Shown here: positions 27,809 through 37,363 of the stretch, one piece after another
Layout: each line of letters starts with the position of its first letter
Numbering within the stretch: the stretch's first letter is position 1
DNA from: Agromyces allii
GTDB taxonomy: Bacteria; Actinomycetota; Actinomycetes; Actinomycetales; Microbacteriaceae
Reading direction: 5' to 3'
Assembly (NCBI RefSeq): GCF_009749385.1
Contig: NZ_WBIN01000001.1
Location: 1 to 64,000, forward strand
Length of the DNA: 64,000 nucleotides
Translations under genes and position numbers: made by a program
Notes under the pieces: generated by a model
The model's input: the letters and a program-made list of their open reading frames with translations, nothing else
The model's database searches: none
What the model was told of the DNA's origin: nothing

Positions 27809-29548
27809 GTGAGTCGACGAAGCGAACGAGCCGAACGCGAGCAGTCGCGCCGCCACCACCGCCGCGTGGTCATGATGATCGCCGCGGGCGTCGTCGGCGT
27901 GGCCCTCGTCGGCGGGGCCGGCACGGCCTGGGCGAGCGGCTCGTTGAGCGCCTGGCTCGCCTCCGGACCGTCGTGCGACGAGCCCATCGAGCTCACGGTC
28001 GTCGCCGACACCGCGATCGCGCGCCCGGTGAAGGCGATCGCGGCCGAGTACGACGCGACCGAGGACGCCTGCTCCCGCACCGACGTCGTCGCCCAGGACA
28101 GCGCCGACACCGCGGCCCTGCTGGCCTCGGGCAACGGGTCCGACATCGACGCCTGGATCCCCGACTCCCCCGTGTGGCTCGTGCGCATGGCCGCGAGCGC
28201 CCGCTCGCTCGGTCGCGACGTGCCCGACCTCGCGCTCGAGCGTTCGATCGCCTCGAGCCCCGTCGTCTTCGCCGCTCCCGTGAGCGGGGCCCAGGCCCTC
28301 GCGGGTCGTCAGCTCAGCTGGACCGACGTGCTCTCGGGCGACCTGCCGACCCTGCTGGCCGACCCCGAGGCGTCCTCGGCCAGCCTCAACGGCCTGCAGG
28401 CCATGGAGCGGGCAGCCCCCATCGGCCAGGCCAAGCTGTTCCAGAACGCCATGATCCGGTTGAGCGACGGGGCGCCCGCCCGCGTCGACGCCGCCTTCGG
28501 CTCGCTCGCCGTCGCCGCGCCCGGAACGGTCGCGATCGCGAGCGAGCAGCAGGTCGCCATGCACAACCACGACGACGCGTCGACGCCGCTGCTCGCGCTC
28601 TACCCCTCCGACGGCACCCTCGCGCTGCAGTTCCCGTTCCTCCGCATGCTCGACGAGTCCGAGCTCGCGAAGAACCTCGACGCCGGGGGCGATGCCGGCG
28701 ACGCCGTCGACGACGACGCACGCGCGGCGCTCGTCCTGCGAGCGCAGCAGCTCGATGCCCTGAAGATCGCCCTCTGGGACGCCTCCGACCGCTTCGCCGC
28801 CGAAGGGTTCCGCGACGGCACCGGCGGCGGCGAACTCGATCAAGACGGCGTCCTCGCCGACGCGACCGAGGTCGGGTCCGCCGCGGCATCCGCCCAGGTC
28901 TCGATCCTGCGCACCTGGGGCGTCGTGAGCCTGCGCTCCCGCATCCTCTCGGTCATCGACGTGTCGGGCTCGATGGAGGAGCCGACCGTCACGGGCCTGC
29001 GTCGCATCGACCTGCTCCAGCAGGCCGCGTCGAACACGATCGCGCAGCTCTCCGAAGCCGTCGACGTCGGCGTCTGGGCGTTCTCGACCGAGCGCATCGG
29101 CGACCAGGACTGGGAGGACCTCTCCCCCATCGAACCGCTCGCAGACGAGGCGCATCGCACGCAGGTGCTCGACGTGCTCGGCTCCCTGCCCGGCCGGCTC
29201 GGCGGCGCGACCGGCCTCTACGACACGACGCTCGCGGCGGTGAAGCAGGTGCGCTCCGCCTACGACCCCGAGACCGTGAACTCGGTGCTGCTGCTCACCG
29301 ACGGCCGGAACGAGGACGAGAACGGCATCACCCGCGAGCAGTTGCTCGACGAGCTCGCCGCCATGGGCGAAGACGGACAGCAGGTGCCGGTCGTGCTCGT
29401 CGGCATCGGCCCCGACACCGACCTCGAGTCGATGCGCCTCATCGCCGAGGCGACCGGTGGCGCCGCCTACTCGGCCGAACGCCCCGAAGACCTGAAGACC
29501 GTGCTCACCGACGCGCTCTCGCAGCGGTCCTGCCGACCGAACTGCTGA
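27809..29548 (+). CDS. membrane-anchored SBP-like/VWA-domain protein
   Basis: The 579-aa protein starts at GTG 27809 with GGAG upstream. One N-terminal helix (about 20-43) follows an Arg-rich start, so the rest is probably outside the cell. Residues about 56-350 resemble an extracellular solute-binding protein; residues about 385-575 form a von Willebrand A domain with the MIDAS motif DVSGSM, a GGATGLYDTT loop and TDGRNED. This SBP_bac_11-VWA combination is common in Actinobacteria; its ligand is unknown. It has no transporter neighbour. An anchored adhesion or protein-interaction role is inferred. Confidence 0.82.
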   Translation: MSRRSERAEREQSRRHHRRVVMMIAAGVVGVALVGGAGTAWASGSLSAWLASGPSCDEPIELTVVADTAIARPVKAIAAEYDATEDACSRTDVVAQDSADTAALLASGNGSDIDAWIPDSPVWLVRMAASARSLGRDVPDLALERSIASSPVVFAAPVSGAQALAGRQLSWTDVLSGDLPTLLADPEASSASLNGLQAMERAAPIGQAKLFQNAMIRLSDGAPARVDAAFGSLAVAAPGTVAIASEQQVAMHNHDDASTPLLALYPSDGTLALQFPFLRMLDESELAKNLDAGGDAGDAVDDDARAALVLRAQQLDALKIALWDASDRFAAEGFRDGTGGGELDQDGVLADATEVGSAAASAQVSILRTWGVVSLRSRILSVIDVSGSMEEPTVTGLRRIDLLQQAASNTIAQLSEAVDVGVWAFSTERIGDQDWEDLSPIEPLADEAHRTQVLDVLGSLPGRLGGATGLYDTTLAAVKQVRSAYDPETVNSVLLLTDGRNEDENGITREQLLDELAAMGEDGQQVPVVLVGIGPDTDLESMRLIAEATGGAAYSAERPEDLKTVLTDALSQRSCRPNC

Positions 29549-29635
29549 TCGCCCGCCGACCGCCGCCTGCGTCCGACGGCTCCGCCCGGGGCTTTGGCGC
29601 GTGCCCACGAGTCCGAACTCCGGAGGGTCGCAAGG

Positions 29636-29641
29636 TACGCT
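29636..29641 (+). promoter_or_regulatory. -10 box for leaderless DUF3515 gene
   Basis: TACGCT lies 7 nt before the ATG at 29649. Confidence 0.45.
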
Positions 29642-29648
29642 GGTGCGG

Positions 29649-30173
29649 ATGTCTCAGCACCCCGTGATCCCGTCGCACCGCCGTCGCACCCGGGTCGCCG
29701 GCATCCGTTCGGCACTCGTCGCCGCACTGGCGCTCGTCGGCGCCGCGGGCCTCACCGGCTGCACGCCGATCGTGAACATGCAGGCCGGCCCCGAGGCGAT
29801 CGACACGTCGTGCGCCGAGCTCAGCGTGCGCCTTCCCGACGAGGTCGCCGAGCAGCCGCAGCGCGAGACCGACGCCCAGGGCACCGCAGCGTGGGGCGAC
29901 CCGGCCTCCGTGCTGCTGCGCTGCGGCGTGCCCCCGCTCGGCCCGACCACCGACCGGTGCGTGAGCGTCGACGGCATCGACTGGGTCATCGACGAGTCCG
30001 ACGCCCCGCGGTTCCTGTTCACGACCTACGGTCGCACGCCCGCCGTCCAGGTGCTCGTCGACAACGACGTCGTCTCGGGCACGACCGCCATCTCCGATCT
30101 CTCGCAGGCCGTGTCGGTCATCCCGTCAGACGGCGCCTGCACCTCGCTCGACGACGTGCCGTCCACCGACTGA
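29649..30173 (+). CDS. DUF3515 lipoprotein
   Basis: The 174-aa protein has a basic N-terminus, a hydrophobic stretch and the lipobox LTGC (residues about 36-39), so it is probably a lipoprotein. The remainder (VLLRCGVPPLGPTTDRCVSVDGIDWVIDES, FTTYGRTPAVQVLV) matches DUF3515, a conserved actinobacterial family often encoded beside ddl and thiL, as here. Function is unknown; the context hints at cell-envelope work. It faces ddl across a 131-bp gap. Confidence 0.87.
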   Translation: MSQHPVIPSHRRRTRVAGIRSALVAALALVGAAGLTGCTPIVNMQAGPEAIDTSCAELSVRLPDEVAEQPQRETDAQGTAAWGDPASVLLRCGVPPLGPTTDRCVSVDGIDWVIDESDAPRFLFTTYGRTPAVQVLVDNDVVSGTTAISDLSQAVSVIPSDGACTSLDDVPSTD

Positions 30174-30257
30174 GTACGGGCAGGCGCTCCAGGAGCCCGC
30201 TCGACGGCACTTCCGGCAGCCCGATCGCGGCAGCCCGCTGCAACGAGAACGGCGCCG

Positions 30258-30270
30258 GGCGGCTTCCGCC
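30258..30270. terminator. small hairpin between convergent DUF3515 and ddl
   Basis: GGCGG-CTT-CCGCC forms a compact stem in the 131-bp convergent gap. There is no T-run, as is common in GC-rich genomes. Confidence 0.35.
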
Positions 30271-30304
30271 TCCCGACGCCGACCGTCGAACTCCGAACCG
30301 CGCG

Positions 30305-31390
30305 TCAGCGAGCGCCGCGCGCGTGCCCCACGTCGATGAGCTCCCCGATGAGCTCGGGATAGCTGAGGCCCGTGTTGAGCCAGCAGGTGGGGAACATCGA
30401 GATGGGCGTGAAGCCCGGCATCGTGTTGATCTCGTTCACGACGAAGCCCTCGTCGCCGAGGAACACGTCGACGCGCGCGAGGCCCTCAGCGCCGATCGCC
30501 TCGAACGCGCGTCGGGCGATGCGCTCGAGCTCGAAGGTCTCGCCGTCGCCGAGATCGGCGGGGCAGACCAGGTCGACACCGGGGGCGTCGAGGTACTTGG
30601 CCTCGAAGTCGTAGAACTCGCGGCCGGTCACGACGACCTCGCCGGCCACGCTCACGCGCACGCCGTCACGGCCCTCGAGCACCGCGATCTCGATCTCCCG
30701 ACCGGGCACACCCTGCTCGACGAGCACGGAGCGGTCTTCCGCGAACGCGACCTCGAGCGCCGCGTCGAGGTCGGACCAGTCGGAGACCTTCGTCACGCCG
30801 ACCGACGACCCGGCGCGTGCGGGCTTGACGAACACGGGCAGGCCGAGGCCGCGCACCCGACGGTTCCACAGCTCGGCGTCGGCTTCGAGCGCGCCACGCG
30901 TGAGCGTGACCCACGGCGCGACCGGGATGCCGGCGGCCTCGAGCGCGGTCTTCGTGAAGTGCTTGTCCATGCCGAGCGCCGAAGCGAGCACGCCGTTGCC
31001 GACGTACGGCAGGCCGACGAGCTCGAGCAGCCCCTGGACGGTGCCGTCTTCACCGAAGCGGCCGTGCAGGATCGGGAACACGACGTCGATCTCGCCGAGC
31101 GAACGCTCGCCAGCGGCATCCGTCACCCTGAGCTCGCGCGACGCGGAACTCTCGGGCCAGCGCACGCGCGACCCGTTGTCGACCACCTCGGGCAGATGGC
31201 CCGGGTCGAGCGCGAAGCGTGCCGGGTCGTCGCTCTCGAGCACGAACGCGCCGTCGTGGGTGATCCCGACGGGGATCACCTCGAAGCGGTCACGGTCGAT
31301 CGCGCCCAGCACTCCGCCCGCCGTCGCGCAGCTGATCGAATGCTCGCTTGAACGCCCTCCGAAGAGCAGAACCACCCTGAGCTTGTCCAT
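30305..31390 (-). CDS. ddl: D-alanine--D-alanine ligase
   Basis: Ddl (361 aa) makes the D-Ala-D-Ala dipeptide of peptidoglycan. The ATP-grasp motifs are present: VVLLFGGRSSEHSIS at the N-terminus, FPILHGRFGEDGTVQGLLEL, LPVFVKPARAGSSVGVTKV and VNEINTMPGFTPISMFP. The ATG at 31388-31390 is favoured by GAAAGGA upstream and by the family start MDKLRVVLLFGG. The gpsA coding region runs 101 nt into this gene in another frame. It ends the leuC-leuD-murA-plsC-gpsA-ddl string. Confidence 0.96.
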   Translation of the reverse strand: MDKLRVVLLFGGRSSEHSISCATAGGVLGAIDRDRFEVIPVGITHDGAFVLESDDPARFALDPGHLPEVVDNGSRVRWPESSASRELRVTDAAGERSLGEIDVVFPILHGRFGEDGTVQGLLELVGLPYVGNGVLASALGMDKHFTKTALEAAGIPVAPWVTLTRGALEADAELWNRRVRGLGLPVFVKPARAGSSVGVTKVSDWSDLDAALEVAFAEDRSVLVEQGVPGREIEIAVLEGRDGVRVSVAGEVVVTGREFYDFEAKYLDAPGVDLVCPADLGDGETFELERIARRAFEAIGAEGLARVDVFLGDEGFVVNEINTMPGFTPISMFPTCWLNTGLSYPELIGELIDVGHARGAR

Positions 31391-32426
31391 CCATCGTCCT
31401 TTCGCCCTGCGGCTCGTCATCGGTCGTGAGGTGAGGGGCGAGGTCGCGCGGCTCGAGCGTGCCGGCGAGCACCTGGCGCACCTGCTCGACGATCGGCATC
31501 TCCACGCCCTTGGCGCGCGCCAGTTCGAGCACGGGGCCGACTGACGCGAGGCCCTCGGTGGTCTGGTTCATCTGGTTCACCACGTCGGCGAGGTGATAGC
31601 CCTGACCGAGCAGACGCCCGGCCGTGTTGTTGCGCGAGAGCGGCGACTGGCTCGTGGCGATGAGGTCGCCGAGGCCCGCGAGACCCGACAGCGTGTCGGG
31701 GTGCGCGCCGAAGGCGACCGCGAAGTCGGTCATCTCGACCAACCCGCGCGTGATGATCGACGCCTTCGTGTTCTCGCCGTAGCCGACGCCGTCGACGATG
31801 CCGATCGCGACCGCGATGAGGTTCTTGAGCACGCCGCCGAACTCGGTGCCGATCACGTCGGTGTTCACGAACGAACGGAAGTAGCGGTTTCGGGCGACGG
31901 ATGCCACGGCCTGCGCCGTCTCGAGGCTCGACGACGAGACGACGGCAGCCGTCGGCTGCTCCTTCGCGATCTCGAGCGCGAGGTTCGGGCCCGAGATCAC
32001 GGCGATGCGCGACGGATCGATGGGCAGCACGTCGGCGATGACCTCGCTCATGCGCAGGCCGGTCGACTTCTCGACGCCCTTCATGAGCGAGACGATCGAG
32101 GCTCCTGCGGGGAGGAACGGCTCGGCGGCGATGAGGTTCTCGCGCAGCGACTGGCTCGGCACCGACACGAACACGTGCTCGGCGCCCGCGAGGGCCTCGT
32201 CGAGCCGGCTCGTGGCGCGCAGCCCGAGCGGGAGGTTGATTCCGGGGAGGTAGTCGCTGTTGCGCTTCGCCTCCTGGATCTCCTTCGCGAGCTCGGGGCG
32301 ACGAGCCCAGATGACGACGTCGGCGCCGCCGTCGGCGAGGATCTTCGCGAACGTCGTGCCCCAGCTGCCCGCGCCGAGCACGGCGACGCGCGTGCCGCGC
32401 ACCGGCTTGCCCGCTGCCCTAGCCAT
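31290..32426 (-). CDS. gpsA: NAD(P)H-dependent glycerol-3-phosphate dehydrogenase
   Basis: GpsA (378 aa) reduces dihydroxyacetone phosphate to sn-glycerol-3-phosphate for phospholipids. The Rossmann motif VAVLGAGSWGTTFAKIL, SGPNLALEIAKEQPTA, EFGGVLKNLIAVAIGI (catalytic Lys) and GLAGLGDLIAT are intact. The family normally ends near residue 335-345; here about 34 extra basic residues (DGQAQGGSALRRAFKRAF...) are encoded inside ddl. The start overlaps the plsC stop by 8 bp. Pairing with plsC places it in lipid synthesis. Confidence 0.95.
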   Translation of the reverse strand: MARAAGKPVRGTRVAVLGAGSWGTTFAKILADGGADVVIWARRPELAKEIQEAKRNSDYLPGINLPLGLRATSRLDEALAGAEHVFVSVPSQSLRENLIAAEPFLPAGASIVSLMKGVEKSTGLRMSEVIADVLPIDPSRIAVISGPNLALEIAKEQPTAAVVSSSSLETAQAVASVARNRYFRSFVNTDVIGTEFGGVLKNLIAVAIGIVDGVGYGENTKASIITRGLVEMTDFAVAFGAHPDTLSGLAGLGDLIATSQSPLSRNNTAGRLLGQGYHLADVVNQMNQTTEGLASVGPVLELARAKGVEMPIVEQVRQVLAGTLEPRDLAPHLTTDDEPQGERTMDGQAQGGSALRRAFKRAFDQLRDGGRSAGRDRP

Positions 32427-33195
32427 CGAGACGCCCCGTCTCCTTCTGACCGTGCTTGGTGGGATCCCATCGCTCGTCGGGGGCGGGTTCGCCGCGCACC
32501 TCGGCGAGCAGCGCCGCGATCGCGTCCATGAGCTCTCCGGTCGCCTTCAGGAGGGTCGCCTGGTCGAGGGGCTTGCCGCGGTACGCCGAGAGGTCGAGCG
32601 GTTCGCCGATGACCACGTCGATCGTCTTGCGCGGAAACGGCTTCAACTTCTTGCCGTAACGGCCCATGAGCTCCTGCGTGCCCCAGTGCGCGGCGGGCAC
32701 GATCGGGATGTCGCGCTCGAGTGCGATGCGGACCGCGCCCGTCTTGCCGCGCATCGGCCACAGGTCGGGATCACGCGTGAGGGAGCCCTCGGGGTACACG
32801 ACCACCATGCGCCCCTTCTCGACCAGCTCCTCGGCGGCACGGAGTGCAGCATGGCTCTTGCTGCCGGCACGTTCGACCGGGATCTGCCCCGAGGTGCGCA
32901 GCAGCCATCCGAGCACGGGATTCTTGAACAGCGAGGCCTTGGCCATGAATCGAGGTGCCCGCCCGAGCTTCCAGGTCGCGGCGCCCATGACCACGGGATC
33001 GATCTCGCTGTAGTGATTGGGCGCGAGCACGAAGGCCCCGGCCTGCGGCATCCGCTCGCGATGGTGGAAGCGGAACCGCACCATCAGGCTCAGGATCGGC
33101 AGCACCAGCACGGCGAGGAGCCAGAAGAACGAGGGGCGGCGGGTCTCCGAACGGGCCTTCACAGGATGAACGGGAGACGGATCGTCGTGTTGCAC
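32419..33195 (-). CDS. 1-acyl-sn-glycerol-3-phosphate acyltransferase (PlsC-like)
   Basis: The 258-aa membrane-associated protein carries the acyltransferase motifs NHYSEIDP (the family's catalytic NHxxxxD), FKNPVLGWLLRTSGQIPVER, VVVYPEGSLTRD and IVPAAHWGT. A hydrophobic helix lies near residues 23-40. It should acylate lysophosphatidic acid. Start is GTG at 33193-33195: CATAAT lies 6 nt upstream and there is no Shine-Dalgarno, so it looks leaderless. It follows murA by 7 nt and overlaps gpsA. Confidence 0.92.
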   Translation of the reverse strand: MQHDDPSPVHPVKARSETRRPSFFWLLAVLVLPILSLMVRFRFHHRERMPQAGAFVLAPNHYSEIDPVVMGAATWKLGRAPRFMAKASLFKNPVLGWLLRTSGQIPVERAGSKSHAALRAAEELVEKGRMVVVYPEGSLTRDPDLWPMRGKTGAVRIALERDIPIVPAAHWGTQELMGRYGKKLKPFPRKTIDVVIGEPLDLSAYRGKPLDQATLLKATGELMDAIAALLAEVRGEPAPDERWDPTKHGQKETGRLDG

Positions 33196-33201
33196 TCACC
33201 C

Positions 33202-33207
33202 ATTATG
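33202..33207 (-). promoter_or_regulatory. -10 box overlapping the murA stop codon
   Basis: CATAAT on the minus strand, 6 nt before the plsC-like GTG, contains the TAA stop of murA (33203-33205). Confidence 0.5.
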
Positions 33208-34573
33208 CGTCGAGTTCGAAGTCCGCCCCGAGGAGCTCGAGCTTCGTGATGAAGTTCTCGTAGCCGCGCGCGATGATGCCCACGTTCGAGACCGTCGAGC
33301 GTCCGTCGGCCGTGAGCGCCGCGATGAGGTGGCTGAACCCGCCCCGCAGGTCGGGCACCTCGATGTCGGCGCCCGTGAGCGTCGACGGACCCGAGATGAC
33401 CGCCGAGTGCTTGAAGTTGCGCTGGCCGAAGCGGCACGCCGCGGAGCCCAGGCACTCCTTGTGCACCTCGATCGAGGCGCCCATCTCGACGAGCGCGTCG
33501 ACGAAGCCGAACCGCTGCTCGTAGACCGTCTCGTGCACGATCGAGACGCCCTTGGCCTTGCTCAACGCCACGACGAGCGGCTGCTGCCAGTCGGTCATGA
33601 ACCCGGGGTGCACGTCGGTCTCGATGATGACGGGCTTGAGGTCGCCGCCGGGGTGGAAGAAGCGGATGCCGTCCTCTTCGATCGAGAAGTCGCCGCCGAC
33701 CTTGCGGAAGACGTTGAGGAAGGTGAGCATCTCGGCCTGGCGGGCACCGCCGACGAAGATGTCGCCCTCGGTCGCGAGCGCGGCCGCAGCCCAGCTCGCG
33801 GCCTCGTTGCGGTCGAACAGCGCGCGGTGCGTGTAGCCCGCGAGCTTGTCGACACCCTCGATGCGGATGACGCGATCGGTGTCGACCGTGATGATCGCAC
33901 CCATCTTCTGGAGGATGTTGATGAGATCCATGATCTCGGGCTCGATGGCCGCGCCCGAGAGCTCGGTGATGCCGTCGGCGAGCACCGCGGTGAGCAGCAC
34001 CTGCTCGGTCGCACCCACGCTCGGGTACGGCAGCGACACCTTCGCGCCGTGCAGGCCGTCGGGCGCGGACATGCGGATGCCGCTCGGCAGCTTCTCGACG
34101 ATGGCGCCGAAGTTGCGCAGCACCTCGAGGTGGTAGTCGATGGGGCGGTCGCCGATGCGGCACCCGCCGAGGTCGGGGATGAACGCCTCGCCCAGCTTGT
34201 GCAGCAGCGGGCCGCAGAACAGGATCGGGATGCGGCTCGAACCCGCGTGGGCGTCGATGTCGGCCATGTGCGCCGACTCGACCGCCGTCGGGTCGAGGAT
34301 GAGCTCGCCCTCGTCGACGCCGTCGGTGACCGTCACGCCGTGCACCTCGAGCAGCCCGCGCACGATGCGCACGTCGCTGATGTTCGGCACGTCCTTCAGC
34401 ACGCTCGGCCCGTCGCCGAGGATCGCAGCGACCATCGCCTTGGTGACGAGGTTCTTCGCGCCCTTCAGTTCGATGCGCCCGACCAGCGGCTTGCCGCCGT
34501 TGATCGTGATGCGGTCGACGTTGAGCCCGACCGCTGAAGCGTGGTTCTTGGCATCCTGCCCGAGTGTGTTCAC
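33203..34573 (-). CDS. murA: UDP-N-acetylglucosamine 1-carboxyvinyltransferase
   Basis: MurA (456 aa) transfers enolpyruvate to UDP-GlcNAc, the first committed step of peptidoglycan synthesis. Family segments include [27 protein letters not shown] (the KN active-site pair), [19 protein letters not shown], and [15 protein letters not shown]. At the fosfomycin-binding site, [14 protein letters not shown] replaces the usual position around a catalytic Cys differently from E. coli, so fosfomycin sensitivity cannot be judged here. GTG at 34571-34573 overlaps the leuD stop (GTGA). Confidence 0.93.
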   Translation of the reverse strand: MNTLGQDAKNHASAVGLNVDRITINGGKPLVGRIELKGAKNLVTKAMVAAILGDGPSVLKDVPNISDVRIVRGLLEVHGVTVTDGVDEGELILDPTAVESAHMADIDAHAGSSRIPILFCGPLLHKLGEAFIPDLGGCRIGDRPIDYHLEVLRNFGAIVEKLPSGIRMSAPDGLHGAKVSLPYPSVGATEQVLLTAVLADGITELSGAAIEPEIMDLINILQKMGAIITVDTDRVIRIEGVDKLAGYTHRALFDRNEAASWAAAALATEGDIFVGGARQAEMLTFLNVFRKVGGDFSIEEDGIRFFHPGGDLKPVIIETDVHPGFMTDWQQPLVVALSKAKGVSIVHETVYEQRFGFVDALVEMGASIEVHKECLGSAACRFGQRNFKHSAVISGPSTLTGADIEVPDLRGGFSHLIAALTADGRSTVSNVGIIARGYENFITKLELLGADFELDA

Positions 34574-35190
34574 AGAGTTCCTGATTCCGCCGGCTCCCGG
34601 ATGGGGAGTGTCTTCGGCCGCCACGCCTCTCGATGCGTCTCGAATTCGGCGATCGCCGCTTCGTCACGCAGGGTGAGCCCGATGTCGTCGAGCCCTTCGA
34701 GAAGCCTCCAACGAGTGTAGTCGTCGATGTCGAACGACACCGTCAGCGTTCCGACGCTGACCGTACGAGCAACGAGATCCACCGTCACCGCTATTCCCGG
34801 TTCGGCCTCGATGACCTCCCACAGGCGCTCGACGTCCTCGTAGGCGACCTGCGCGGCGAGCAGTCCCTGCTTGCCGGAGTTGCCCCGGAAGATGTCGCCG
34901 AAACGCGAGCTGATGACGACGTCGAACCCGAAGTCGCGCAGCGCCCAGACCGCGTGTTCACGGCTCGAGCCGGTGCCGAAGTCGGGGCCGGCGATGAGCA
35001 CGCGGGCACCCTGGTAGGCCTCCTGGTTGAGGATGAACTCGGGGTCCTGGCGCCAGGCGTAGAAGAGCGCGTCGTCGAAGCCGGTCTTCGTGACCCGCTT
35101 CAGGAACACGGCCGGGATGATCTGGTCGGTGTCGACGTTCGAGCGGCGCAGGGGCGCCGCGATGCCGGTGACGGTCGTGAACTTCTCCAT
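34570..35190 (-). CDS. leuD: 3-isopropylmalate dehydratase small subunit
   Basis: LeuD (206 aa) is the swivelling subunit of isopropylmalate isomerase. [26 protein letters not shown] and [34 protein letters not shown] are diagnostic. Its ATG shares one base with the leuC stop, and its own stop overlaps the murA GTG, coupling leucine synthesis to cell-wall synthesis in one mRNA. Confidence 0.97.
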   Translation of the reverse strand: MEKFTTVTGIAAPLRRSNVDTDQIIPAVFLKRVTKTGFDDALFYAWRQDPEFILNQEAYQGARVLIAGPDFGTGSSREHAVWALRDFGFDVVISSRFGDIFRGNSGKQGLLAAQVAYEDVERLWEVIEAEPGIAVTVDLVARTVSVGTLTVSFDIDDYTRWRLLEGLDDIGLTLRDEAAIAEFETHREAWRPKTLPIREPAESGTL

Positions 35191-36638
35191 CAGCGGGCCT
35201 CTCCTTCGGTCTGCAGATCCCACGGACTCGACAGCGTGCCGCGGATCGCGGTCGCCGCGGCGACGAGCGGCGACACGAGGTGCGTGCGACCGCCCTTGCC
35301 CTGCCGACCCTCGAAGTTGCGATTCGACGTCGAGGCGCACCGCTCGCCGGGGGCGAGCTGGTCGGGGTTCATGCCGAGGCACATCGAGCAGCCGGCGAAC
35401 CGCCACTCGGCGCCGAACGCCTCGAACACCTTGTCGAGACCCTCGGCCTCGGCCTCGAGGCGGACGCGCGCCGAACCGGGCACGACCATGACGCGAACGC
35501 CCTCGGCCTTCTGCCGGCCCTCGATGATCGAGGCGAACGCACGCAGGTCTTCGATGCGACTGTTCGTGCACGAGCCCATGAACACGGCGTCGACGCGGAT
35601 GTCCTTCAGCGGGGTGCCGGCCTCGAGGTCCATGTACTCGAGCGCGCGCTCTGCGGCGGCGCGCTCGTGCTGGTCTTCGATGGCCGCGGGGTCTGGCACG
35701 TTCTCGGAGAGCGAGACGCCCTGGCCGGGGTTCGTGCCCCACGTGACGAACGGCTCGAGCGCATCCGCGTCGATGAAGACCTCGGCGTCGAACTCGGCGC
35801 CCTCGTCGGTCGCGAGGGTGCGCCAGTACTCGACCGCGGTCGTCCAGTCGTCGCCCTCGGGCGCGTGGGCACGGCCCTCGAGGTAGTCGAAGGTGGTCTG
35901 GTCGGGCGCGACCATGCCCGCGCGGGCGCCGGCCTCGATCGACATGTTGCAGATCGTCATGCGGCCGTCCATCGACAGCGCGCGGATGGCGCTGCCGCGG
36001 TACTCGAGCACGTAGCCCTGACCGCCGCCGGTGCCGATCTTCGCGATGACGGCGAGGATGATGTCCTTCGCCGTCACGCCGGGACGCAACGTGCCCTCGA
36101 CGTTGATCGCCATGGTCTTGAACGCCTTGAGCGGCAGCGTCTGTGTGGCCATGACGTGCTCGACCTCGCTCGTGCCGATGCCGAACGCCATCGCGCCGAA
36201 GGCCCCGTGCGTCGAGGTGTGCGAGTCGCCGCAGACGACCGTGATGCCGGGCTGCGTGAGGCCGAGCTGCGGGCCCACGACGTGCACGATGCCCTGCTCC
36301 TTGTCGCCCAGCGAGTGCAGGCGGATGCCGAACTCGGCCGCGTTGCGACGCAGCGTCTCGATCTGCGTGCGGCTCGTCAGATCGGCGATGGGCTTGTCGA
36401 TCGCGAGCGTGGGCGTGTTGTGGTCTTCGGTCGCGATCGTGAGATCGGGGCGCCGCACCGGCCGGCCGGCCATGCGCAGGCCGTCGAAGGCCTGCGGGCT
36501 CGTCACCTCGTGCACGAGGTGGAGGTCGATGTAGATGAGGTCGGGAGTGCCGTCCTCGCCCTTCTTCACCAGGTGGGCATCCCAGACCTTCTCGGCCAGG
36601 GTGCGCGGGCGTGCACTTGCGATGCTGCTGTTGTTCAT
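35190..36638 (-). CDS. leuC: 3-isopropylmalate dehydratase large subunit
   Basis: LeuC (482 aa) is the aconitase-like subunit that carries the [4Fe-4S] cluster and isomerises isopropylmalate in leucine synthesis. It shows [27 protein letters not shown], the cluster ligands in [12 protein letters not shown] and [13 protein letters not shown], and [21 protein letters not shown]. Start is ATG 36636-36638. The 122-bp leader upstream encodes a short peptide with three adjacent leucine codons, a likely attenuation control. Confidence 0.97.
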   Translation of the reverse strand: MNNSSIASARPRTLAEKVWDAHLVKKGEDGTPDLIYIDLHLVHEVTSPQAFDGLRMAGRPVRRPDLTIATEDHNTPTLAIDKPIADLTSRTQIETLRRNAAEFGIRLHSLGDKEQGIVHVVGPQLGLTQPGITVVCGDSHTSTHGAFGAMAFGIGTSEVEHVMATQTLPLKAFKTMAINVEGTLRPGVTAKDIILAVIAKIGTGGGQGYVLEYRGSAIRALSMDGRMTICNMSIEAGARAGMVAPDQTTFDYLEGRAHAPEGDDWTTAVEYWRTLATDEGAEFDAEVFIDADALEPFVTWGTNPGQGVSLSENVPDPAAIEDQHERAAAERALEYMDLEAGTPLKDIRVDAVFMGSCTNSRIEDLRAFASIIEGRQKAEGVRVMVVPGSARVRLEAEAEGLDKVFEAFGAEWRFAGCSMCLGMNPDQLAPGERCASTSNRNFEGRQGKGGRTHLVSPLVAAATAIRGTLSSPWDLQTEGEAR

Positions 36639-36697
36639 GCGTTCGTCTTCCTCGGGGACAGGGAACGGCCGACGACGGACTCCGCGACGGGTACGGC

Positions 36698-36751
36698 CTA
36701 GATCGAGGCCCCGCCGCGGCACCGAAGGAGAAGACGTCGTGTGGCGCGCAT
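36698..36751 (-). CDS. leuL: candidate leucine attenuation leader peptide
   Basis: A 17-codon reading frame, [17 protein letters not shown], ends in TAG 60 nt before leuC. Its three consecutive leucine codons (CTT CTC CTT) are what a ribosome-mediated leucine attenuator needs. A TAGCCT box ends exactly 6 nt before its ATG, the leaderless spacing seen elsewhere in this window; one more ATG lies directly upstream. Downstream, GGCCT and AGGCC (loop CGATCT) can pair over the stop codon. Attenuation of leu, ilv and trp operons is known in Actinobacteria. The call is mine from sequence alone. Confidence 0.6.
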   Translation of the reverse strand: MRATRRLLLRCRGGASI

Positions 36752-36757
36752 CATCAC

Positions 36758-36763
36758 AGGCTA
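36758..36763 (-). promoter_or_regulatory. -10 box of the leuL-leuCD-murA operon
   Basis: TAGCCT on the minus strand contains the TAG stop of the FHA gene (36761-36763) and lies 6 nt before the leader-peptide ATG. Confidence 0.55.
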
Positions 36764-37351
36764 CACCGTGACGCCGGGGGTCCGGCGCAGGGTCAGCGCG
36801 AGGTCGCCCAGCCTGAGGGTCGTGCCGACCTCGAGTTCGGCGGGGGCGCCGGGGTCGAGCACGGTGAGCTCACCGCCGCCGGCCTGCACCGCGACGCCGT
36901 TCGTCGAATGCAGGTCGGTGATGACGACACGGCCCTGTGTGACCTCGACGAGCGCATGCGTCTTGGACACCGTTCGTGTGGGGTCGAGCACGGCCATCGC
37001 ACGCGCGCCCGGATGGGCGTCGTCGACGGTCGGATTGCGTCCGACGACGACCCGCCCGATGAGTTCGATCGTCTCTCCGGCCGCGGAGACGAGTGAGAAC
37101 GACGCAGCAGCCTCGGGCACGGACTCGGCGGGGCGAAGAGCCGCGGGCACGGCGACGGATGCCGCAGGCGGCCCGCTCGGCAACGGGGTGAAGGTCGGCA
37201 GCGAGCGCGCCGGCAGCGCCCTCACCGTCTGGTCGCCCTGGTCTCCGCGCTCGGCCGGAGGGCGGGTGTAGCCCTCGCCTTCGGGCGCGTTCGGCTTCGG
37301 CGCGTCGGGAATCAACCCGGGCGGCGGAACGATGAACTCCGGAGCGACCAC
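36761..37351 (-). CDS. small FHA-domain protein (FHA1)
   Basis: The 196-aa protein has a Pro-rich N-terminal half and a C-terminal FHA domain (about 95-190) with [10 protein letters not shown], the phosphothreonine-pocket residues in [11 protein letters not shown], and [15 protein letters not shown] domains bind phosphothreonine, so it is a likely target or adaptor of the kinase encoded 16 kb upstream in the same cluster. GTG at 37349-37351 has TAGACT 6 nt upstream and no Shine-Dalgarno, so it probably has its own leaderless promoter although it follows the transglutaminase-like gene by 9 nt. Confidence 0.9.
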   Translation of the reverse strand: MVAPEFIVPPPGLIPDAPKPNAPEGEGYTRPPAERGDQGDQTVRALPARSLPTFTPLPSGPPAASVAVPAALRPAESVPEAAASFSLVSAAGETIELIGRVVVGRNPTVDDAHPGARAMAVLDPTRTVSKTHALVEVTQGRVVITDLHSTNGVAVQAGGGELTVLDPGAPAELEVGTTLRLGDLALTLRRTPGVTV

Positions 37352-37357
37352 GCTCGA

Positions 37358-37363
37358 AGTCTA
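37358..37363 (-). promoter_or_regulatory. -10 box containing the preceding stop codon
   Basis: TAGACT begins with the TAG stop of the transglutaminase-like gene (37361-37363) and is followed by 6 nt and the FHA1 GTG. Confidence 0.55.
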
